Shown piece by piece: positions 8,101-12,730 of a DNA stretch of 13,819 nt (position 1 is the first letter of the stretch; each line of letters starts with the position of its first letter). The notes under the pieces are model-generated. The model was not told the origin of the DNA. It searched no databases and saw only the letters and a list, made by a program, of their open reading frames with translations. The stretch is from SYIM01 sp044356835. Its GTDB lineage: Bacteria > Pseudomonadota > Gammaproteobacteria > Burkholderiales > Burkholderiaceae_E. Made by a program: the position numbers and the translations under genes. The stretch is taken from positions 1-13,819 of the forward strand of contig JBIKVK010000071.1 in assembly GCA_044356835.1 (NCBI GenBank), given 5' to 3'.

Positions 8101-8793
8101 GAGGCTTCGCTGGGTGTCAGGGTCGAAAGTCCTGATGGAATCAAGCTCGTCACCGAACAGGTCCAGACGAAACGGCAGATGCGACCCCATTGGAAACAGA
8201 TCAACCAGGCCTCCGCGTATGCAGTATTCGCCCGGATGGACCACCTGCTCGACATGCTCGTAGCCGGCCGAAACAAGTTGGGTTCGCAGGGCCGCTTCGT
8301 CGATGCGCTGACCTCGCTTGAAACTGAAGCTGCGCGACGCCACGAAGCATGCCGGTGCCAGGCGGTGAAGAGCTGTGGTCGTCGACAACAGCAACAGGTC
8401 CACCTTCGACTGCTGTAGCGCGTGCAGCGTTGCCAGGCGCTCCGAAATCAGGTCATCGTGTGGCGAAAAATGATCCCAGGGGAGGGTCTCCCAATCTGGA
8501 AGCACCCGGATACGAAGATCAGGCTGAAGCCACGCCACTTCCTCGCTCAGGCGCTGTGCGTCGGTGGCAGCTGCGGTCACGAGGGCCAGCACGGCACCCT
8601 GCGAGCGTTCCCGATGGGCCAGCGCTGCTATGAGCACCGCATCCGATGCACCGAAGCAGCCCGGCAGCACTGCGACCGAACCCGGGGTCGGTGCCCGCAC
8701 ATCGCGGACAAGCCGATCCAACCAATCGGGAGGGGAGGTTGTTTTTGAATTCAAGCTTAGAATTTTATCTTTTTCCCCCAAGCGGACATGCAT
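5128..8793 (-). CDS. mfd: Transcription-repair coupling factor Mfd
   Basis: Mfd removes RNA polymerase stalled at DNA lesions and recruits UvrA for nucleotide excision repair. Residue numbers count from the ATG at 8793. UvrB-like domains span about 35-340 (VLPDWETLPWDHFSPHDDLISER, RGGLVDLFP). The CarD-like RNA polymerase-interacting domain is at about 545-605 (VVHSQHGIGRYQGL). The RecG-like translocase has Walker A GDVGFGKTE (698-706), DEEH (799-802), TATPIPRT (825-832), ETGIDIPTANT, and QLRGRVGR. The C-terminal regulatory domain is at about 1075-1200. At 1221 residues it is longer than E. coli Mfd (1148), partly through a low-complexity insertion at about 375-425. The start is uncertain: the ATG at 8793 lies inside ispDF, while an in-frame TTG at 8754 would give 1208 residues. 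None has a strong Shine-Dalgarno. serB follows with an 8-bp overlap. Confidence 0.95.
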   Translation of the reverse strand: MHVRLGEKDKILSLNSKTTSPPDWLDRLVRDVRAPTPGSVAVLPGCFGASDAVLIAALAHRERSQGAVLALVTAAATDAQRLSEEVAWLQPDLRIRVLPDWETLPWDHFSPHDDLISERLATLHALQQSKVDLLLLSTTTALHRLAPACFVASRSFSFKRGQRIDEAALRTQLVSAGYEHVEQVVHPGEYCIRGGLVDLFPMGSHLPFRLDLFGDELDSIRTFDPDTQRSLYPTQEIQLLPGREFPSDEAARNTFRARWRERFEGDPSRSAIYRDVGNGLAPPGIEYWMPLFHEQMATVFDYLPANARVLTHGDVDRTGRTFAQDVAQRHRFLAHDSERPLLSPEELFIDIDEFFAQAKRRGRWSLTRRDSALLALEDVPLANETEPAAGSPTISKDPADSTRAAGEPRLDAGERRRSFGVELPRVAVNRRADLPLASLEHFLSIRPAGERTLILADSPGRRETLAQMLAEGGLGCPVLESWLDFAAGSDPMALGAGPLTEGFYLPSIGLSVITESELFTGSARGTRRGRKETATNVDALIRDLAELKVGDPVVHSQHGIGRYQGLVTLDLGDGHTEFLHLVYANDASLYVPVDQLHLIGRYSGTHPDEAPLHLLGSNQWEKARKRAAQHARDAAAELLNLYARRAARTGHPFRFNARDYEAFAEGFGFEETADQLAAIHAVIQDMISPKPMDRLVCGDVGFGKTEVALRAAFLAVSDGLQVAVLCPTTLLAEQHFRTFSDRFADFPVRLTELSRFRSARETREAVEHINEGKIDIVIGTHKLLSESLKFSRLGLVIIDEEHRFGVRQKEALKALRAEVDVLTLTATPIPRTLAMSLEGIRDFSVIATAPQKRLAIRTFVRKESSATIREAILRELKRGGQAYFLHNEVETIENRRVRLAELIPEARIAIAHGQMPERELERVMRDFHQQRFNVLLCTTIIETGIDIPTANTIVIHRADRFGLAQLHQLRGRVGRSHHQAYAYLMIPDESAITRDASKRLEAIQAMEELGAGFYLAMHDLEIRGAGEVLGDSQSGEIQEVGFAMYSDMLNEAVRALKDGREPDLMAPLGATTEIKLHVPALLPADYCHDVHERLSLYKRLASTQSQDDLQALQEELIDRFGRLPEPAEALLETHRLRLQCSALGIARIDAAAETVVIGFVPKPPIDASRIIALLQSRRDARMSGPDRIRFTVSTADLNARLKLIREILRALSTPQGGRARV
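8739..8775. promoter_or_regulatory. AT-rich divergent promoter region between mfd and ispDF
   Basis: This short AT-rich stretch sits in otherwise GC-rich DNA between the divergent genes. On the plus strand TTGTTT (8739-8744) and TTTTAT (8763-8768), 18 bp apart, could drive ispDF with a leader of about 13 nt. On the minus strand TAAAAT (8768-8763) matches a -10 element at 5 of 6 positions but has no clear -35. It would place the start of an mfd transcript near 8756, next to the in-frame TTG at 8754. These are consensus matches only. Confidence 0.35.
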
Positions 8794-9972
8794 TCACCGA
8801 GCAAACGGGTTTGGGCATTGATTCCTGCAGCCGGTCTGGGCAGCCGGGTCGGTGCCGGACAGCCCAAGCAGCACCTGACGATCGCTGGGGCCTCTATGCT
8901 TGAGCGCTCCGTCGCAACCCTGCTCGAGGCCGACTGGATCGAACGCGTCATCGTGGTTTGTTCTCAGGACGACCGTTTGGCGGAACACTACTTCTCGGGT
9001 CATTCACGGGTCCGCGTTGTGAAGGAGGGCGGTGCAACCCGTCGGGACTCGGTACTGAACGGACTGCGTTGGTTGCGCGCGACCGAGTTCGATTCCGATG
9101 GGGATTGGGTGATGGTGCACGATGCAGCGCGTCCTGGGCTGAAGATCATCGACCTCGAGGCGCTACGATCTGCGATGCGCGATGCAGACGGCCTGGACGG
9201 ACTGCTCCTGGCCCTGCGCGTTGCCGATACCGTGAAACGGAGCCATGCCGGGAGCGATCGGATCGATCGGACGATTGATCGTGCCGATCTGTGGCTTGCG
9301 CAGACCCCTCAGGTCGCGCGCCTGGCCCGCATGATCGCCGCGCTCGAGCAGGTGCCCGGGGCCACGGATGAAGCATCGGCTCTTGAGGCGACCGGTGGAC
9401 GCGTTCGGCTCGTCGAAGGCTCGGGCGGCAATTTCAAGGTCACCACGCGTGACGATCTCGAACGAATGCAAAAGTTGCTTGGAGAGGGTTCGATGAACGT
9501 GCGAATCGGGCAGGGCTTCGATGTACACGCCTTGGTGCCAGGTCGAGCACTCATTTTGGGGGGCGAGCGCATCGACTACCCCCTGGGTCTGCTCGGGCAC
9601 TCCGATGCTGACGTCCTTGCCCACGCGGTCACCGATGCCCTGTTGGGCGCGGCCGGTCTGGGCGACATCGGACGACATTTTCCCGATTCTGATCCGGCAT
9701 TCGCAGGGGCGGACAGCCTGATCCTGCTCGGCGAGGCCGCTCGACGCGTTCGGGCGGCAGGCTTCAAGATCGTCAATGTCGACACTACCGTCGTCTGCCA
9801 GGCGCCCCGACTGGCGACCTACCTTCCGGCCATTTCGCTTCGATTGGCGCAGGCGCTCGGCATCGACGCCCGATCGGTCAATGTGAAAGCCAAGACCACC
9901 GAGCGCCTTGGCTTTGAAGGCCGCGGCGAGGGCATTTCAGCGCAAGCCATTGCCCTGATCGCCGCGAACTGA
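8788..9972 (+). CDS. ispDF: Bifunctional IspD-IspF: MEP cytidylyltransferase / ME-cPP synthase
   Basis: Carries out two non-consecutive steps of the MEP isoprenoid pathway: CTP-dependent formation of CDP-ME (IspD) and cyclisation of CDP-ME 2-phosphate to ME-cPP (IspF). The protein has 394 residues. IspD spans about 6-232, with PAAGLGSR (13-20), Lys27 in QPKQHL, HDAARP (111-116), AQTPQ (171-175), TDEA (193-196) and NFKVTT (215-220). IspF spans about 236-394, with FDVH (metal ligands Asp245, His247), the HSDAD stretch from His271, HFPDSD (297-302) and the signature KTTERLGFEGRGEGI. All key residues look intact in both halves. The linker is very short (LLGEGS), and an internal ATG at 9493 with its own Shine-Dalgarno marks the IspF start. 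The ATG at 8788 is preceded only by a weak AAGCGGA. The start lies within the longest mfd frame on the other strand. Confidence 0.93.
   Translation: MHSPSKRVWALIPAAGLGSRVGAGQPKQHLTIAGASMLERSVATLLEADWIERVIVVCSQDDRLAEHYFSGHSRVRVVKEGGATRRDSVLNGLRWLRATEFDSDGDWVMVHDAARPGLKIIDLEALRSAMRDADGLDGLLLALRVADTVKRSHAGSDRIDRTIDRADLWLAQTPQVARLARMIAALEQVPGATDEASALEATGGRVRLVEGSGGNFKVTTRDDLERMQKLLGEGSMNVRIGQGFDVHALVPGRALILGGERIDYPLGLLGHSDADVLAHAVTDALLGAAGLGDIGRHFPDSDPAFAGADSLILLGEAARRVRAAGFKIVNVDTTVVCQAPRLATYLPAISLRLAQALGIDARSVNVKAKTTERLGFEGRGEGISAQAIALIAAN
9481..9495 (+). promoter_or_regulatory. Internal ribosome-binding site and ATG at the IspF boundary
   Basis: GGAGAGG at 9481-9487 precedes the in-frame ATG at 9493-9495, with GGAG 8 nt from the ATG. 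Translation from here would give a free IspF of 159 residues (MNVRIGQGFDVHAL...), a normal length for a stand-alone IspF. The site may be a relic of two separate genes, or it may be active and yield both fused and free IspF. The bases ATGA here also place a TGA in the +1 frame, as expected for an ancestral ispD/ispF overlap. Confidence 0.6.
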
Positions 9973-9994
9973 TCGGTTTCCCGGGTGACCGGCT

Positions 9995-10579
9995 TCAGGC
10001 GAGATCTGCGGCCAGAGCCTTCCGAACCTCGTTGGCCACGGGTGAACTTTCAGCCTGGTAGTTTGGGTGATCAACCCCGACGGACAGGGATACGCCGTAT
10101 TTCAAGGCGGCGGCCATTTCTTCGGTCAGCTCAAAGCGAAGGAAATGGACCGAGGAGGTCTTTTCGTCGTTCTCTCGATCGAGATCTTCGTCCGCGATCG
10201 CGTAGACCCTGGGGCAGCCCTCGATCTGCACCCAAACCCGGTCTTCAATCCCGATCAAACGCGCCAGTTGGTCACGCCGCGTCTCCGCGTGTTCATACTC
10301 GAGCAGCATGGTCGCCTTGAAGTTCCGTCCGTCCGGAATGAGGGGGTTGTACGCCTCGAGCTCGCTTTGAATGCCTTCCTCTTCAAAGATCTTCTCGATT
10401 CGCAGCATTTCCTGGATCTGGTAACGAACCGTCATCTCGTCTTCAAAAAGAAGGGTCAGATGGGCCCCGAGGTGCACCTTGCGATTGCGCTTGTGCTCGA
10501 TCACCTTTTTGCGAAAGTCGGGGCGAGCGCGTGCGTAGGCTTCCAGGGTCATCAGGGAGTCGCGTGTGACGTGCGGCAT
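9995..10579 (-). CDS. DUF3501 family protein
   Basis: This 194-residue protein has no assigned function. I recognise it as DUF3501 from its highly conserved centre: RKVHLGAHLTLLFED at about 33-47, VRYQIQEMLRIEKIFEEEGI at 51-70, and YNPLIPDGRNFKATMLLEY at 77-95. It looks soluble, with no signal peptide or membrane segment. It has one Cys (Cys122), so a multi-cysteine Fe-S site of its own is unlikely. The ATG follows a GGAG Shine-Dalgarno (10587-10590) with 7-nt spacing. It is the last gene of a same-strand set, 42 bp after the Fe-S protein gene, so co-transcription is likely. From memory, DUF3501 genes recur next to rubrerythrin and this type of Fe-S protein in proteobacteria, suggesting a partner or assembly role; that is inference. 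Confidence 0.85.
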   Translation of the reverse strand: MPHVTRDSLMTLEAYARARPDFRKKVIEHKRNRKVHLGAHLTLLFEDEMTVRYQIQEMLRIEKIFEEEGIQSELEAYNPLIPDGRNFKATMLLEYEHAETRRDQLARLIGIEDRVWVQIEGCPRVYAIADEDLDRENDEKTSSVHFLRFELTEEMAAALKYGVSLSVGVDHPNYQAESSPVANEVRKALAADLA

Positions 10580-10621
10580 GTGATATCTCCGGAGGGTAAA
10601 AGCGGTGGGTGGTCAGCGGTT

Positions 10622-11977
10622 TCAGGCCAGTCCGTAGGCCAGTCGCATCAGTGTGATGGGGTGCGCAAGCTTGTCGTCGACCGCCTTGCCCGAGGCCTCG
10701 ATCCCCTGCTCGATGTGATGACCCGCGAGCTGACAGTCGGAGGCGAACCAGTCGGGTTCGCCATTGGGGTGTTCGCCCATCTGACGAAACACCGGGCGGC
10801 CGATCTTCATGGCAATGTCGTGGAACTCTTTCTTCACGCCCCAGGTGCCAGCGTGCCCCGAACAACGCTCGATCGTGTGAACCGAGGTGCCGGGCACCAT
10901 TTGCAGGACCTCGCGGGTCTTCTGGCCTACGTTCTGAACCCGAAGGTGGCACGCAATGTGATAGGACACGTTGCCCAGACCGGTCTTGAAATCGGTCTTG
11001 AGCAGGCCATCCCGGGAACGGGCCATGAAATATTCGAACGGATCAAACATGGCCCGTTTGACGGCCTGAACGTCGTCCTCATTGGGGAACATCAGCGGCA
11101 GTTCCTGCTTGAACATCAAGCCACACGACGGAATAGGCGCGAGGATGGCATAGCCTTCTCGGGCCAGTTGCGCAAGACCCGGAATGTTCTTTTCCTTCAG
11201 GGCGCGAACGCCCTCGAGATCGCCCAGCTCAAGCTTGGGCATTCCGCAGCAGGCCTCCTTTTCGAGGAGCACGTAGGGAATCTCGTTGTGATCGAGCACC
11301 TTGAGGAGGTCATAGCCGATGCCGGGTTCGTTGTAGTTGACGTAGCAGGTGCTGTAGACGACGACCTTACCCGGGGTTCGTTGACCGTCGCGAACTGCCC
11401 AAGACTCGGACTGAGGAGCATGATCGCGGAAACGCTGGCTGGTGAATTCAGGCAGCCAGGCTTTCTGGTGAACGCCCAGCCCGCTTTCGAGCACTGTACG
11501 GGCAGTCTTGTTCCGATTGAGGGCATTGACTGCCTTCACGACGACCGGAATGCCCGCCAGCCGGCCGTTGCGATCGGTTGAGGCCAGTTGAACGTCGCGA
11601 AACCGCGTGGGCGTGCCTTGCTTGAACTGGATCGCTTTTCCCCTCAGCATCAGGTGGGGGAAATCAAGATTCCAGGGGTGCGGGGGGACGTAGGGACACT
11701 TCGTGAGGTAACAAACGTCGCAGAGGTAGCATTGGTCGACTACTTTCCAGTAGTCTTTACGATCGACCCCATCGACCTCACCAGTGCTGCTCTCATCGAC
11801 CAGGTCAAATAAGGTCGGGAAGGCATTGCACAAACTCACGCAACGACGACATCCGTGGCAGATGTCAAACACCCGCTCCATTTCATCCAGCGCCGATTTC
11901 TCGTTGTAGAACTCGGGATTGAGCCAGTCGAGTGGATGCCTGGTCGGGGCCTCCAGAGAGCCTTCTCGTACGGTCAT
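10622..11977 (-). CDS. GlpC/HdrD-like iron-sulfur protein with two CCG domains
   Basis: Probable cytoplasmic electron-transfer protein; substrate unknown. From the chosen start it has 451 residues. Two ferredoxin-like cluster motifs lie N-terminally: Cys40/43/46/50 (CHGCRRCVSLC) and Cys83/86/89/94 (CYLCDVCYLTKCP). Two CCG domains follow. The first has Cys211, Cys243-Cys244 (EACCGMP) and Cys285. The second has Cys343 (IACHLRVQN), Cys372 (ERCSGHAGTWG) and Cys415. The second is degenerate relative to GlpC as I remember it: CCG became CSG, and the final CxxC became CQLA. No membrane segment is visible. The open frame extends to 12112, but GGAG at 11985-11988 lies 7 nt before the ATG at 11977. An adjacent ATG at 11980 (spacing 4) is the alternative, and the upstream extension looks non-coding. 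It lies between the rubrerythrin and DUF3501 genes. Confidence 0.9.
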   Translation of the reverse strand: MTVREGSLEAPTRHPLDWLNPEFYNEKSALDEMERVFDICHGCRRCVSLCNAFPTLFDLVDESSTGEVDGVDRKDYWKVVDQCYLCDVCYLTKCPYVPPHPWNLDFPHLMLRGKAIQFKQGTPTRFRDVQLASTDRNGRLAGIPVVVKAVNALNRNKTARTVLESGLGVHQKAWLPEFTSQRFRDHAPQSESWAVRDGQRTPGKVVVYSTCYVNYNEPGIGYDLLKVLDHNEIPYVLLEKEACCGMPKLELGDLEGVRALKEKNIPGLAQLAREGYAILAPIPSCGLMFKQELPLMFPNEDDVQAVKRAMFDPFEYFMARSRDGLLKTDFKTGLGNVSYHIACHLRVQNVGQKTREVLQMVPGTSVHTIERCSGHAGTWGVKKEFHDIAMKIGRPVFRQMGEHPNGEPDWFASDCQLAGHHIEQGIEASGKAVDDKLAHPITLMRLAYGLA

Positions 11978-12007
11978 CATTTTTCTCCGCGGATTGAAAG
12001 GAACCGG

Positions 12008-12019
12008 GCCCGCGCGGGC
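12008..12019. repeat. 12-bp perfect palindrome upstream of the Fe-S protein gene
   Basis: GCCCGCGCGGGC is a perfect palindrome about 30 bp upstream of the Fe-S gene start, in its probable leader. It could be a protein-binding site or chance in GC-rich DNA. Confidence 0.4.
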
Positions 12020-12049
12020 GGCTCGATACGGGGCCTTGTTCAATGAGCA

Positions 12050-12084
12050 GGGGGAGCCGCAGCTCCCCCCTTTGACTGCTGCGG
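12050..12084 (-). promoter_or_regulatory. Two mutually exclusive hairpins between rubrerythrin and Fe-S genes
   Basis: In the minus-strand transcript, GGGGGAGC (12069-12062) and GCTCCCCC (12057-12050) form a perfect 8-bp stem with loop TGCG. CCGCAGC (12084-12078) can pair instead with GCTGCGG (12063-12057), a 7-bp stem with a 14-nt loop. The shared bases prevent both forming at once. No U-run follows on the minus strand, so this is not a standard terminator. It may stabilise the rubrerythrin mRNA end, attenuate, or set unequal expression of the two genes. The pairings are seen; the role is inferred. Confidence 0.45.
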
Positions 12085-12118
12085 ACGACCCGAGGTCAGC
12101 CGCCGCGACCAATGTTCA

Positions 12119-12535
12119 TCAAAGCGCTTCGAGCGCTTTCGCGAACTTGTTGGCGTGCGAGCGCTCGGCCTTGGCCAGGGTCTCGAACCAGTCGGCGATT
12201 TCGTCAAAGCCCTCATCGCGGGCGGTCTTCGCCATGCCCGGGTACATGTCGGTGTACTCGTGCGTCTCTCCGGCAACGGCAGCCTTCAGATTGTCCGAGG
12301 ACGATCCGATGGGCAGGTTCGTCGCCGGGTCACCGACTTGCGCCAGATAGTCAAGGTGACCGTGCGCGTGGCCCGTCTCACCCTCGGCCGTCGAGCGGAA
12401 CAGGGCTGCAACTTCGGTATGGCCTTCGACGTCAGCCTTGTTTGCGAAATACAGATAACGACGGTTGGCCTGGCTCTCGCCGGCGAACGCATCTTTCAGG
12501 TTCTGATGGGTCTTCGTGCCTTTCAGACTGGCCAT
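12119..12535 (-). CDS. Rubrerythrin, short form without rubredoxin domain
   Basis: Non-haem di-iron protein of the rubrerythrin family, which typically reduces hydrogen peroxide in the cytoplasm. It has 138 residues forming a ferritin-like four-helix bundle only. Likely iron ligands are present in both pseudo-repeats: Glu20 (FAGESQANRRY), Glu53 and His56 (EGETGHAHGH), Glu90 and Glu93 (AGETHEY), and Glu124 and His127 (AKAERSHANKF). Glu20/Glu53/His56 fall at the same numbers as in classical rubrerythrin. The protein contains no cysteine, so the C-terminal FeCys4 rubredoxin domain is missing and reducing power must come from another protein. The ATG is preceded by AGGAG (12542-12546) with 6-nt spacing. 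It is the first gene of the set, 141 bp before the Fe-S protein gene. Confidence 0.94.
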   Translation of the reverse strand: MASLKGTKTHQNLKDAFAGESQANRRYLYFANKADVEGHTEVAALFRSTAEGETGHAHGHLDYLAQVGDPATNLPIGSSSDNLKAAVAGETHEYTDMYPGMAKTARDEGFDEIADWFETLAKAERSHANKFAKALEAL

Positions 12536-12637
12536 GACTCACTCCTGGTTGGATACGAAAGTTGAAGGGACTGATCGCTTCAAGCAACGGACCGAGGATC
12601 GGAACCGACGGTCGACGGGCGATCAACCGGCGCGGAG

Positions 12638-12666
12638 TTTATCAGCGCAGCAATAACCCCAGCCAA
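12638..12666 (-). promoter_or_regulatory. Candidate promoter of the rubrerythrin operon
   Basis: On the minus strand TTGGCT (12666-12661) and GATAAA (12643-12638) are spaced 17 bp, each matching the sigma-70 consensus at 4 of 6 positions. The expected start is near 12631, giving a leader of about 95 nt before the rubrerythrin ATG. The weak match fits a promoter that needs an activator. Confidence 0.4.
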
Positions 12667-12694
12667 TTGACATTACAAATCCAATTGATTGTCA
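12663..12694. promoter_or_regulatory. Duplicated CCAATTGA boxes and dyad upstream of rubrerythrin
   Basis: CCAATTGA occurs at 12663-12670 and again at 12681-12688, an 18-bp period. Each copy contains the palindrome CAATTG. The same stretch holds an interrupted dyad, TGACA (12668-12672) and TGTCA (12690-12694) with a 17-bp spacer. The cluster lies in an AT-rich pocket and is centred near -45 relative to the predicted rubrerythrin transcript start, a usual place for an activator. The regulator is not identifiable; I see no clean OxyR or Fur consensus. Confidence 0.45.
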
Positions 12695-12730
12695 TAGCCT
12701 ATCGTCAAGCCTCCGCCCGGATCCGAGCGG

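Noticed and set aside
9256..9288. Cluster of GATCG repeats, considered as an origin-like or methylation site
   Set aside because: It lies inside ispDF and encodes the expected region before AQTPQ (SDRIDRTIDRAD); the repeats follow from Asp-Arg codons.
9973..9994. Bidirectional terminator between ispDF and the DUF3501 gene
   Set aside because: Only a 4-bp stem (CGGT/ACCG) around CCCGGG is visible and there is no T-run on either strand.
10067..11581. A 504-codon open frame on the plus strand opposite the DUF3501 and Fe-S protein genes
   Set aside because: It is antisense to two genes with clear conserved motifs, and its translation shows no recognisable domain. Long reverse frames are common opposite GC-rich coding sequence.
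11981..12112. N-terminal extension of the Fe-S protein frame by about 45 residues
   Set aside because: It runs through the hairpin region, its composition is unlike the gene, and a good Shine-Dalgarno sits at 11985-11988 just before the ATG at 11977.
12690..12705. ATAGCCTAT considered as half of an OxyR site upstream of rubrerythrin
   Set aside because: The ATAG and CTAT halves are separated by 1 bp rather than the 7 bp of the OxyR consensus, and no second pair is found.
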